33,630 bases of DNA, from NCBI GenBank assembly GCA_916720465.1, contig CAKARF010000002.1, positions 1 to 33,630 of the forward strand, read 5' to 3'. Positions 1-6,200 of this stretch are shown here, one piece after another. This DNA comes from an uncultured Atopobium sp. (GTDB lineage: Bacteria > Actinomycetota > Coriobacteriia > Coriobacteriales > Atopobiaceae). Numbering within the stretch: the stretch's first letter is position 1; each line of letters starts with the position of its first letter. Both the position numbers and the translations under genes were made by a program. A model generated the notes under the pieces. That model was given only the letters and a program-made list of their open reading frames with translations. It was not told where the DNA came from and ran no database searches.

Positions 1-335
1 CTGAGCTGCGCGTTAACTGCACCTGCGTCCGTGTTCCAACGATGCGCTCTCACTCCGAATCCATCACTGTTGAGTTTGAGCGTCCTTTGAGCCCAGATGA
101 GGCTCGCGCTATTCTTGAGGACGCACCAGGCATCAAGGTTGTGGACAACCCTGCAGAGCTTCAGTATCCAATGCCTCTTGATACCTCCGACCAGGACCTC
201 ATTTATGTTGGTCGTATTCGCGAGGATCTCTCTGCTGATAAGGACACTCATGCACTGACATTCTTCTGCTGTGGAGACCAGATCAGAAAGGGCGCCGCAA
301 CTAACGCCGTCCAGATTGCAGAGTACCTGCTGTAA
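1..335 (+). CDS. asd: Aspartate-semialdehyde dehydrogenase, C-terminal part (host gene, cut by window edge)
   Basis: The reading frame is already open at base 3 and runs to TAA at 333-335. The visible peptide begins ELRVNCTCVRVPTMRSHSES, which matches the conserved C-terminal part of bacterial Asd (usually TCVRVPV..GHSES), the enzyme that reduces aspartyl phosphate to aspartate semialdehyde for lysine, threonine, methionine and peptidoglycan precursor synthesis. The active-site Cys lies upstream of the window. The ATG at 42 is internal, because the family motif continues upstream of it. This is host chromosome and forms the left flank of the prophage. The only oddity is the Cys before VRVP (NCTC), which is typical in this family. 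The identification is fairly secure from the motif alone. Confidence 0.88.
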   Translation, partial: ELRVNCTCVRVPTMRSHSESITVEFERPLSPDEARAILEDAPGIKVVDNPAELQYPMPLDTSDQDLIYVGRIREDLSADKDTHALTFFCCGDQIRKGAATNAVQIAEYLL

Positions 336-339
336 TATC

Positions 340-419
340 TCGCGCGTTGCTGCGTGACTTCGCTGTCTGGCCACGCGCTGAACGTAAGCGTACCGAGCGC
401 AAACGCGCTTGACGCGCGA
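340..419. other. GC-rich self-complementary intergenic stretch after asd
   Basis: TCGCGCG (340-346) and CGCGCGA (413-419) are complementary, and GCGCGTT (342-348) also matches AACGCGC (402-408). The segment can therefore fold back on itself over about 80 bases. It has no T-run and no ORF. It could be part of the asd 3' untranslated region or a dispersed chromosomal repeat; similar fragments such as AAGCGTACCG recur at about 13110. Function unknown. Confidence 0.35.
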
Positions 420-475
420 TTATTTGACACGCGGACTTTTATCGCGGTCGTGTACGGTATTTTTGCTGAACCAGT

Positions 476-517
476 ACCCGTTCGATTCTATTTCATGGAA
501 TCGGACGGGTAATTTTT
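476..517 (+). terminator. Probable intrinsic terminator downstream of asd
   Basis: ACCCGTTCGATTC (476-488) pairs with GAATCGGACGGGT (498-510) with one G-T wobble and a 9-base loop. It is followed by AATTTTTG (511-518). It lies about 140 bases after the asd stop, with no gene between, so it most likely ends asd transcription. Confidence 0.55.
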
Positions 518-564
518 GTGTACAAGTCGGATTTTTCAGAAAAAATGTGCCGTTCGGCGGCAAA

Positions 565-745
565 GTGGTAAAAAATGCGTTTAGTTGGGGAATCCAGAAA
601 TGCTCGGATTTTATGCAAGCTATCTACCAGCAATTTTGCGTGGACAAAATTTTGGAAATTATCACAAAATTTCTGAACTGGGAAAACGTAAGTGCCAAAA
701 CTCCGAAGTCCAAAAATAATCCCCAACTAAACGGGTTTTTTACCC
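565..745. repeat. Long imperfect inverted repeat in the left flank
   Basis: The 13-mer CGTTTAGTTGGGG at 578-590 is matched on the other strand by CCCCAACTAAACG at about 721-733. The pairing extends outward (GGTAAAAAA against TTTTTTACC) and, less exactly, inward (CTCGGATTTTATGCA against a TGCCAAAACTCCGAAG-like segment). The arms are about 25-45 bases and the span about 180 bases. No convincing gene lies here; the 125-codon frame across it reads through the palindrome and has no ribosome-binding site or recognisable composition. It could be a MITE-like remnant, a structured RNA, or debris of an older integrated element. Nothing identifies which. Confidence 0.45.
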
Positions 746-821
746 AAAACAGTACCTCTCGTTTGATATATCAATTTCTTGATTAGTTTTCCTGCATATT
801 GCTCAGTGTTTATGCACAAAT

Positions 822-845
822 TGTCCGATGTCAGTTAATCGGACA
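822..845. promoter_or_regulatory. Operator-like palindrome in left flank
   Basis: TGTCCGAT (822-829) and ATCGGACA (838-845) form an 8-bp inverted repeat with an 8-base spacer. Its outer TGTCC...GGACA resembles the phage operator at 4209-4225, but the spacing differs. There is no adjacent gene start, so its role is unknown. Confidence 0.3.
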
Positions 846-865
846 CAAAAACGCAATTTCTTACG

Positions 866-1000
866 CAGTAGTCATACAGTTTGGAGGCAAAATGGAGGCA
901 GCCGATAAAAATTTTAACAAAAAAGGTAGACGGCAAGCCATCTACCTGGAGTTTCTGGTGCCTCCTGCGCGATTCGAACGCGCGACCTGCGGTTTAGAAG
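866..1000. repeat. Left attachment region (attL): tRNA-Arg 3' stub plus flank homologous to the phage right end
   Basis: Bases 866-1000 match 31869-32003 without gaps. I count 6 mismatches (872, 903, 932, 948, 950, 955) in 135 bases. Bases 956-1000 are identical to 31959-32003 and are the 3' half of tRNA-Arg(TCT), from the anticodon loop to the encoded CCA on the minus strand. This is the normal recombination core for a tRNA-targeting tyrosine integrase. The 90 bases left of the core include the tRNA terminator hairpin (GGTAGA 925-930 with TCTACC 941-946) and a 17-mer, CATACAGTTTGGAGGCA (873-889), also found at 1099 and 31876. The tRNA here is incomplete and not functional. Confidence 0.9.
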
Positions 1001-1098
1001 TTATGTTTTTTACCGCTCATTATGTTTCGTTACGCTCAATAAGTGCTGTTACAACCTGCAAAAACAAGTTTTTGTCCGGTGTGTATAGTAAAACAATC

Positions 1099-1136
1099 CA
1101 TACAGTTTGGAGGCAGTTTGGAGGCAGCGCCTCCAA
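1099..1136. promoter_or_regulatory. Putative integrase arm-type binding sites at the left end
   Basis: CATACAGTTTGGAGGCA (1099-1115) is followed at once by a second TTTGGAGGCAG (1117-1127), and TTGGAGGC (1118-1125) is mirrored by GCCTCCAA (1129-1136). The same 17-mer lies near the right end (31876-31892), followed there by a second GGAGGC. Repeated short motifs at both phage ends, about 100 bases from the core, fit the arm sites used by lambda-type integrases. This is inferred from position and repetition only. The motif is 30 bases before the integrase start, so integrase binding could also regulate its own gene. Confidence 0.55.
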
Positions 1137-1166
1137 CCAACTTGTTGCACGTTAAGGAGAAATGGC

Positions 1167-2381
1167 ATGAATATCTCAGTCAGATTGCGTGGCAAGGTTT
1201 GGCAGGCAAGGGTGAGGTATCGTGGAGCAGATGGACTTATTCATGAGAAGCACCACTCTTTGAGTGCTCCATCGGATAAATCTGGTCGAGGAAAAAAGAC
1301 CGCCATGCTCGAGGCTGAGAAATGGGTTAAGGATGCGGGGTTTGTTGAGGTTGTTGAACAGAGTCAAGCAACAAGGCTTGATTGTTCGGCGTACACATAC
1401 TGTCTCAATTACTTTAAGAGCCTTGTGGCCACGCAGCAAATAGAACGCCGCACCTATACGTCTTACAAGAATAGTATTCGATACATAGATCTCTTCTTTG
1501 GTGAGAAACGTTTACAGGACCTTACTATTACAGACGTTGAGATGTATGTGTCCTGGCTTTATGACTCCAACTACTCAGCAAACACCATTAAGAAGGCGTT
1601 TAATGGCTTACGTCAATGTACACGCCATGCCGTAGCGATTAGAGATCTGCAATATGACCCCTGTGCGTCAATCAAGGCTCCTAGGGGCCAGCTTGCGACG
1701 CCAAATCCTTTGGACGAACCTTCCCGCAAGAAGCTTCAAGTTATGCTTGCTGCTCTAGAGCTTTCTCCCATGGTTATTGCAACGTATTTGGCGTACTTTA
1801 CTGGTATGAGACGTGAGGAGTGCTGCGGGCTTCAGTGGAAGGATATAAAGCTCAAAGCTGAGGACGTCACAGCACACCTATGCCGCGCTATTTCGTATGA
1901 TGGCGGTAAGACCTACATTAAAGGCTTAAAGAACGGTAAAACCAGAACGGTACCTGTCCCAGCACCACTCGTAGACATTCTTAAGCAATGGCGTTCTAAA
2001 TACATCGAGGATTGTATGTTGATGGGAATTGCGTTTAATGAAGAAATGTATGTCCTTGGAGACTTCTCAGGCGAGTATCTCAGGCCAGAGCGAGTCACAG
2101 CTTGGTGGAAGAGACACTCGGAAGAATGGGGGCTTCTAGGCACGCAGGGGAGAAGACCAGTCTTTCATGATCTGCGTCACACGTATGCCACGATTGCGGT
2201 TAGAACCATGGACATAAAGAGCGCTCAAGATATTCTTGGACATAGTGACATTAACATGACAATGCGTTATGCGGATACAGACATGGAGCAGATTCAGAGA
2301 GCTGGCAGAGCCATTGGAGAAGCCCTTAATGATGTGCATAAAGACGGTGCGGAAGTGTTGCAGCTTCGTCGAGCGATATAA
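1167..2381 (+). CDS. int: Tyrosine-recombinase phage integrase (tRNA-Arg site)
   Basis: This 404-residue protein is a phage integrase of the tyrosine recombinase family. It joins attP to the chromosomal tRNA-Arg and, with a directionality factor, excises the phage. The N-terminal ~60 residues form an arm-binding-like domain; a SAM-like core-binding domain follows (about 70-165). The catalytic residues are visible: R215 in TGMR, H334-x-L-R337-H338, G358-H359 and nucleophile Y368 in MRYADTDM, with K258 a candidate for the catalytic lysine. ATG 1167 was chosen over the upstream ATG 1107 because AAGGAG lies 8 bases before it and the upstream extension would run through the arm-site repeats. It ends at a bidirectional terminator facing the convergent 2405-3187 gene. 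Confidence 0.93.
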   Translation: MNISVRLRGKVWQARVRYRGADGLIHEKHHSLSAPSDKSGRGKKTAMLEAEKWVKDAGFVEVVEQSQATRLDCSAYTYCLNYFKSLVATQQIERRTYTSYKNSIRYIDLFFGEKRLQDLTITDVEMYVSWLYDSNYSANTIKKAFNGLRQCTRHAVAIRDLQYDPCASIKAPRGQLATPNPLDEPSRKKLQVMLAALELSPMVIATYLAYFTGMRREECCGLQWKDIKLKAEDVTAHLCRAISYDGGKTYIKGLKNGKTRTVPVPAPLVDILKQWRSKYIEDCMLMGIAFNEEMYVLGDFSGEYLRPERVTAWWKRHSEEWGLLGTQGRRPVFHDLRHTYATIAVRTMDIKSAQDILGHSDINMTMRYADTDMEQIQRAGRAIGEALNDVHKDGAEVLQLRRAI

Positions 2382-2406
2382 AAAGAGGAGCTTATCGCTC
2401 CTCTTT
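2382..2406. terminator. Bidirectional terminator between convergent genes
   Basis: AAAGAGGAGC (2382-2391), loop TTATC and GCTCCTCTTT (2397-2406) form a perfect 10-bp stem flanked by A and T runs. It begins right after the integrase stop and overlaps the stop codon of the minus-strand gene (2405-2407), so it serves both convergent transcripts. Confidence 0.82.
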
Positions 2407-3187
2407 AAGCCGCCAATTCACTGATAAAATCATTCTCATTTACTCCCCATTGGACTGGAGTAATTCCATAATTGGAGCAAGCATCAAGAATCGAGTTATC
2501 AATTTTCCCATCTTTGGCATTAAGAGTGTTAAGAAATAAATATCCTAGAGAGTTTCTACGACTTTTTTCAACATCTTCCCAGCCAAATAATGCGTTTGTC
2601 ACGCTACTTTCTGCGGGGTTATTTACAGTCTTGATAAACTTTTCTTTTCCGCCGCGGTTCGCTCCTATTGCATAGTCAAACTTATATATCAGTCCAGACT
2701 TGCCTTCAAAAGATGGACCTTGTACTGGTCGTAGCTCTTTGTCTGAAAGCCAATTACCAACGTCGTCTAGAAACATAGAGCGAACAGCGTTTTTATTAAT
2801 ATAAAACATATCGCTAACCGAGGCCATGGCCTGCAGAAACATGTTCAACTTGACGTTAATATTACTTTCATTAGCTCGAACAAACATTTCGTTGTTATCA
2901 GTTTTCTGTACGCCGTACCCAGCAAGTATTGACTCAAGACGGCTTTTTCTAGCGTCAGTGTCAATTTGCATTCCGGACAATTCAAGTTCCGAAACAGTTT
3001 CTCCCATGTCTGAGATAATGATTCCATGTCCAGGGCTTTCATCTAAAACGATAGACATAAAATCATTATTCTTATCGAGCATTGGGGTAACAATCCTGAC
3101 AGCGCTGCCTTGCTGGACTGCGGTTAAATTTCCCGCTATCCACTGTGAATAGTTATCGATTATCTTTTGCGCTGCAGTGATTTGCAT
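2405..3187 (-). CDS. DUF1828/DUF1829 protein, candidate phage defence or exclusion cargo
   Basis: The 260-residue product has an N-terminal DUF1828-like part (about 12-100: SQW...V.IVTPMLDKNNDFMSI, then GIIISDMGETVSELELSG) and a C-terminal DUF1829-like part (about 130-245, with the patch IYKFDYAIG near residue 170). Families with these two parts occur in many prophages and genomic islands, but their function is not established to my knowledge. The start is an ATG 4 bases after the stop of the upstream minus-strand gene at 3192, so the two are one operon and probably translationally coupled. It sits between integrase and repressor, where temperate phages often keep immunity or exclusion genes. 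No membrane segment or catalytic motif is obvious. The domain assignment is from remembered patterns and is moderately sure; any function is inference. Confidence 0.7.
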   Translation of the reverse strand: MQITAAQKIIDNYSQWIAGNLTAVQQGSAVRIVTPMLDKNNDFMSIVLDESPGHGIIISDMGETVSELELSGMQIDTDARKSRLESILAGYGVQKTDNNEMFVRANESNINVKLNMFLQAMASVSDMFYINKNAVRSMFLDDVGNWLSDKELRPVQGPSFEGKSGLIYKFDYAIGANRGGKEKFIKTVNNPAESSVTNALFGWEDVEKSRRNSLGYLFLNTLNAKDGKIDNSILDACSNYGITPVQWGVNENDFISELAA

Positions 3188-3191
3188 AATT

Positions 3192-3704
3192 TTACACCCC
3201 CAATTTGTACTTAAATGTTAGCACAGAGTCAGAGATAGAATATACGTCTAAGAGGCTTTCGAAGTAAGAGATAAAATCTTCATTTCTTCCGGATATGATA
3301 TCTTGCTTGGCAAGTGGTACAGCAAATTTCGAACCAAACTCTGGTACATCTAAATGGATGTGGTTTCCGACAACAAGTTCTCCATCGGGATTTCTATGTC
3401 TTAAAATTTTAGGGTTTGAGCACAAATCAATCCTCAATAATTGTCTGTCTGACACTCTAGACTGGAATGTAGGTTTCCTGTCATTTATGACACCTACCAC
3501 AATTGAAGAAGACTTTCTTGATTCATAAATGTCGAGAAAAAATTTGAGAGACTTGTTCGATTCAGATATAAGTTCAATTTGTAGTTTCTCTCCAGGATTA
3601 GGCCAGTTATAAGAATCTTTCTCTTTGTAAGGACGCTTAGGCATTTTAAGAAATTCCTGAGCATCCTCGTTAAGATCACTAAGGTGATAAGTTTTAAAGC
3701 TCAT
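3192..3704 (-). CDS. Partner of the DUF1828/DUF1829 gene, unknown function
   Basis: The 170-residue soluble protein has no signal peptide or membrane segment. It has alternating strands (for example SLKFFLDIYES at about 50-60) and a central HIHLDVPEFGSKFAVPL stretch (about 115-131). I recall a family annotated DUF6978 that accompanies DUF1828 genes and looks like this, but I am not sure of that label. A very strong AAAGGAGG lies 8-15 bases before the ATG at 3704, and the downstream gene follows after 4 bases. It is transcribed in the same direction as the repressor and so probably expressed in the lysogen. It could be a two-gene defence, exclusion or toxin-antitoxin unit; none of these is shown by the sequence. 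Confidence 0.62.
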   Translation of the reverse strand: MSFKTYHLSDLNEDAQEFLKMPKRPYKEKDSYNWPNPGEKLQIELISESNKSLKFFLDIYESRKSSSIVVGVINDRKPTFQSRVSDRQLLRIDLCSNPKILRHRNPDGELVVGNHIHLDVPEFGSKFAVPLAKQDIISGRNEDFISYFESLLDVYSISDSVLTFKYKLGV

Positions 3705-3746
3705 CTTTATAACCTCCTTTCACAATTCCTTCAAACTTTTATATAT

Positions 3747-3795
3747 CGGACTCAGTTTTTGTCCGGTGTTAACACTAAATTGGAACGTGCGTTCC
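3747..3795. promoter_or_regulatory. Palindromes and a shared 16-mer upstream of the DUF1828 operon
   Basis: GGAACG and CGTTCC (3782-3795, 2-base centre) form an inverted repeat. CGGAC (3747-3751) and GTCCG (3761-3765) form another. The 16-mer AGTTTTTGTCCGGTGT at 3754-3769 occurs exactly at 1067-1082, upstream of the integrase. These sites lie between the repressor stop and the operon start and may be operators or a weak repressor-gene terminator. No clear -35/-10 pair is seen. Confidence 0.4.
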
Positions 3796-3813
3796 TTGAG
3801 AACTGAACAATTA

Positions 3814-4104
3814 CTAAGCACCATTACGCATAATATCAACTGCTTCTTGTATCTTTTTAGTTGCTGCGGTGTATGCTTCCTCTTTTGCTTTTATTGAATC
3901 ATTGGTTTCCCATCCTGCGAGCTCATCAATAGAGCAGTCAAGTGCTTTACATACGCGTAGGGCGTCACCAAGCGTTATTTCCGTTGTGCCACGTTCCCAA
4001 TTGCCAACTATTTTTTGTGTTGAACCAATTAGATCTGCTAGCTGACCTATTGTTAAACCCTTTGACTTTCTAATAGAGCGTAGCTGCAAATTGTAAGCGG
4101 ACAT
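3814..4104 (-). CDS. CI-like phage repressor, XRE-family HTH
   Basis: This 96-residue protein carries an XRE/Cro-C1 helix-turn-helix in residues 5-63 (LRSIRKSKGLTIGQLADLIG ... VGNWERGTTEIT ... LGDALRVCKALDCSIDEL) and a short helical tail. It is the shorter type of repressor without a protease domain, so RecA-driven self-cleavage is unlikely. AAAGGAGG precedes the ATG. It is divergent from the Cro-like gene at 4298 across a 193-base region with operator-like palindromes, and its own -35 box lies inside one of them, which points to autoregulation. It probably maintains lysogeny; induction may depend on the antirepressor at 5386. Confidence 0.85.
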   Translation of the reverse strand: MSAYNLQLRSIRKSKGLTIGQLADLIGSTQKIVGNWERGTTEITLGDALRVCKALDCSIDELAGWETNDSIKAKEEAYTAATKKIQEAVDIMRNGA

Positions 4105-4128
4105 TAGAATTACCTCCTTTAACTGGAG

Positions 4129-4225
4129 ATATTACACTATTTCACAAAAAAATCCAAATATTGGAAAAAACTTCTTGACTATCCAAATTTTGTCCCTACA
4201 CTATAAATTGTCCAAATTAAGGACA
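4129..4225. promoter_or_regulatory. Divergent lysogeny switch: two promoters and three operator-like sites
   Basis: Leftward promoter on the minus strand: -35 TTGGAT (4152-4157) and -10 TAATAT (4129-4134), 17 bases apart, driving the repressor. Rightward: TTGACT (4175-4180) and TACACT (4197-4202), 16 apart, driving the Cro-like gene; TATAAA at 4202-4207 is an alternative -10. Operator-like sites: O1 TCCAAATATTGGA (4153-4165), O2 TCCAAATTTTGTCC (4182-4195, imperfect), O3 TGTCC-7-GGACA (4209-4225). They share TCCAAA. O1 covers the leftward -35, O2 lies in the rightward spacer and O3 just past the rightward -10. The spacing fits mutual repression; binding is inferred. Confidence 0.72.
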
Positions 4226-4297
4226 TTATGAACTTTGAAAACCAGATAGTGGTAATTCCACATAGTTTCTATTTATCTTTTGTAAGAAAGGAGATAT

Positions 4298-4510
4298 ATG
4301 ACGGTTATCAAACTTGCTGAAAATATTAGAGTTTGCCGCGCACGCAAACGTTTGACTCAAAAAGACCTTGCAGATCGTGCAGGCGTTGCTGTTGCGACCA
4401 TTGGCAAACTAGAAAGAGGCATTCAGTCTGAAGAGGAAACTGAGCTTCGTACTGTCATTAAACTTGCCACGGCTTTAGATATTAGTCCTAACAAGTTAGT
4501 TGGTTGGTAG
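4298..4510 (+). CDS. Cro-like XRE-family HTH regulator
   Basis: The product has 70 residues and is almost entirely one XRE helix-turn-helix domain (LAENIRVCRARKRLTQKDLA ... GVAVATIGKLERGIQSE ... LRTVIKLATALDISPNKLVG). It is the first rightward gene, starting at an ATG 8 bases after AAGGAG, about 95 bases downstream of the rightward promoter. Position and size fit Cro, the protein that shuts off the repressor promoter during lytic growth. The gene downstream starts 3 bases after its stop and is probably coupled to it. An activator role cannot be excluded. Confidence 0.8.
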   Translation: MTVIKLAENIRVCRARKRLTQKDLADRAGVAVATIGKLERGIQSEEETELRTVIKLATALDISPNKLVGW

Positions 4511-4513
4511 ATT

Positions 4514-4768
4514 ATGCCAATACCTCAAAATACTGGCTCAGCGTGGTCATACCACTGGGAGCCAAAAGTCGAGCATAAGCTCGAACCAGAAAAAGCCAAG
4601 GCACCACACACCACAATATCTCACATTAAGGGAGCATCACTTATAAAGAGTTGTTTTAACGATGCTTATTACGTTATGGAAGACGGTGGGAACCTGTGGT
4701 TTCTTGGTAGTTTTGAAACAGCTCAAGAAGCAAGTGGAGCTTTTAAAAGATGGGCAAAATGCCATTAG
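4514..4768 (+). CDS. Small unknown early protein
   Basis: The product is an 84-residue soluble protein with no family I recognise. The C-terminal half (about 40-82, KGASLIKSCFNDAYYVMEDG ... FLGSFETAQEASGAFKRWAK) looks like a compact beta-alpha fold. There is no good Shine-Dalgarno sequence; the ATG is 3 bases after the Cro-like stop, so it probably depends on coupling. It is followed by a convergent minus-strand gene after only 13 bases. Real-gene confidence is moderate because of length, position and coherent composition. Confidence 0.6.
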   Translation: MPIPQNTGSAWSYHWEPKVEHKLEPEKAKAPHTTISHIKGASLIKSCFNDAYYVMEDGGNLWFLGSFETAQEASGAFKRWAKCH

Positions 4769-4781
4769 AAAAAACAGCCGC

Positions 4782-5165
4782 TTACTTGAAAATCGCTACA
4801 AGCAAAGACACTAGAGCGATAACAACAGAGGCGATTGAGACACGTCGTGAGAACCAAGTTTCTTTTCTTGCATCTTCTACGTATCCCTTAAACGCCTCAT
4901 TTTGAGCATTTAAAACACGGGCTTGTTCTTTTAAGACATCCAGCAATTCGTTAATTCTCAATTGCTCATCAAGTGGGGTTAGCTTAACAGTGTCAGCAAC
5001 TCTAAATGTAGATAAATCTTGAGCGCGGGCTTGCATGTCGTCCTGTTTTTGTTTTAACACCTCGTCAATATTCGGAATATCTTCAAAGGGGGTGTGAACC
5101 TTGGGAAATCTTAAAGATTTAGCAACTTTAATAGCTTCCTTTTGTATGGAGCTTAAGTTATCCAT
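4782..5165 (-). CDS. Predicted tail-anchored membrane protein, reversed within the early region
   Basis: The 127-residue product has a hydrophilic, helix-rich body (about 30-100, LDEQLRINELLDVLKEQARV ... NAQNEAF, likely coiled coil) and one C-terminal hydrophobic helix (about 108-126, VSIASVVIALVSLLVAIF). That is the plan of a single-pass membrane protein with a cytoplasmic N-terminal domain. It is the only gene between 4298 and 31607 on the minus strand, so it probably has its own promoter and is expressed in the lysogen. This orientation fits a moron, such as a superinfection-exclusion protein, but nothing identifies the function. No clear ribosome-binding site precedes ATG 5165. Its start is close to the small plus-strand ORF at 5185. 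Confidence 0.62.
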   Translation of the reverse strand: MDNLSSIQKEAIKVAKSLRFPKVHTPFEDIPNIDEVLKQKQDDMQARAQDLSTFRVADTVKLTPLDEQLRINELLDVLKEQARVLNAQNEAFKGYVEDARKETWFSRRVSIASVVIALVSLLVAIFK

Positions 5166-5184
5166 TAGAAAACATCCAATCCGT

Positions 5185-5319
5185 ATGCTTTCGTGTTTGA
5201 TGTCTGTTCTATCACTTATGTTTTCAGTTTACTGCATTTTTGCTTGCTCAAAGATGGACAGCGTCGTTGGTTTATGTGTTGCAGTGTTTGCTCTTTGTTT
5301 TGCAGGTCTTATTTATTAA
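5185..5319 (+). CDS. Possible small two-helix membrane protein
   Basis: From ATG 5185 the 44-residue product is nearly all hydrophobic: MLSCLMSVLSLMFSVYCIFA, a short CSKMDS turn, then VVGLCVAVFALCFAGLIY. Upstream in-frame starts (ATG 5146, TTG 5101) would overlap the reversed gene at 4782-5165. No Shine-Dalgarno sequence is visible for any start, so this could be chance. It is kept because hydrophobic small proteins recur in this phage and the gap before the antirepressor is otherwise empty. Confidence 0.33.
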   Translation: MLSCLMSVLSLMFSVYCIFACSKMDSVVGLCVAVFALCFAGLIY

Positions 5320-5385
5320 CAAGATAAAAGTGCCCTCCTCACGGGGCAACGTGGGAGAGCGTGTCCAAAACTTTAAGGAGTTGAA

Positions 5386-6195
5386 ATGGACGATACAAGT
5401 ATACAAGTTTTTAGCTCTCAACAGTTTGGAGAGCTAAGAGCCCTTAAAGGATCTGATGGGGAGCCTTGGTTCGTTGCTAAAGACGTTTGTGAGATTCTTG
5501 GAGTAATCAATAGCCGTGATGCGATTGCACGTCTTGATGACGATGAGAAGAATACCGTAGTTTTAACCGACGGTATTCGTGGCAACCCAAATAAGACGGT
5601 TGTCAACGAGGCTGGCTTCTACAGCCTTGTTCTTTCTTCTCGCAAGCCAGAAGCTCGAGAGTTTAAGCGCTGGGTTACTCATGAAGTACTTCCATCAATT
5701 CGACGTTCTGGCGGCTACATTGCTACAGACGGCTCTGAGAGTAATGAAGACCTTCTCGCTCGTGCGGTCCTAGTCGCAAACGAAGCTATTCAACGCAAGG
5801 ACGCACAGCTTAAAGAACAACAGCGTCAGCTCTATGAGAAGGATACGACCATCATCGAGCAAGGTGTCAGAATTGACGAGCTCGCACCGAAGGCGGGAGT
5901 GTATGACACGGTTATTAGTGTCAAAGGCACGATGACAATTACAGACGCCGCGCGATACCTTGCACAATACGACCCCCTCATGAACCGAAAACGTCTTTTT
6001 GCACTTCTCCGTGCTGATGGAATGATTTGCCAGGGGAGCAATGCTCCAACCAAGCGAGGAATTGAGACAGGCAGATTCGTGCAGATCATGAGTACCCGTC
6101 GAGACGGTAAATCTAATGAGCCTTATGCCAGGATGACGCAGAAAGGCTTTGACTGGTGCGTTACCGCTTACTGTACAGCTCCACTCATTGATTAG
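5386..6195 (+). CDS. Phage antirepressor with Bro-N and KilAC domains
   Basis: The 269-residue protein starts with a Bro-N domain (about 5-108, including WFVAKDVCEILG, a DDDEKNTV segment, NEAGFYSLVLSSRKPEA and FKRWVTHEVLPSIRRSGGY). A helical linker follows (about 120-165), then a C-terminal KilAC/ANT DNA-binding domain (about 175-265, MTITDAARYLA ... LFALLRADGMI ... ARMTQKGFDWC). Proteins of this layout act as antirepressors or regulators in temperate phages of Gram-positive bacteria. AAGGAG lies 5-10 bases before the ATG. Being early and third in the rightward unit, it probably removes or counteracts the CI-like repressor on induction. The 66 bases upstream can form a small TGCCC/GGGCA hairpin (5332-5348). 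Confidence 0.9.
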   Translation: MDDTSIQVFSSQQFGELRALKGSDGEPWFVAKDVCEILGVINSRDAIARLDDDEKNTVVLTDGIRGNPNKTVVNEAGFYSLVLSSRKPEAREFKRWVTHEVLPSIRRSGGYIATDGSESNEDLLARAVLVANEAIQRKDAQLKEQQRQLYEKDTTIIEQGVRIDELAPKAGVYDTVISVKGTMTITDAARYLAQYDPLMNRKRLFALLRADGMICQGSNAPTKRGIETGRFVQIMSTRRDGKSNEPYARMTQKGFDWCVTAYCTAPLID

Positions 6196-6200
6196 CTCTT

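Noticed and set aside
424..458. TTGACA at 424-429 as a promoter
   Set aside because: The nearest -10-like sequence (TACGGT, 453-458) is 23 bases away; no gene follows.
409..786. 125-codon frame in the left flank
   Set aside because: It runs through the long inverted repeat, lacks a ribosome site and has Phe/Asn-rich random composition.
799..1155. 118-codon frame across attL
   Set aside because: It reads through the tRNA stub and the arm repeats; no start signal.
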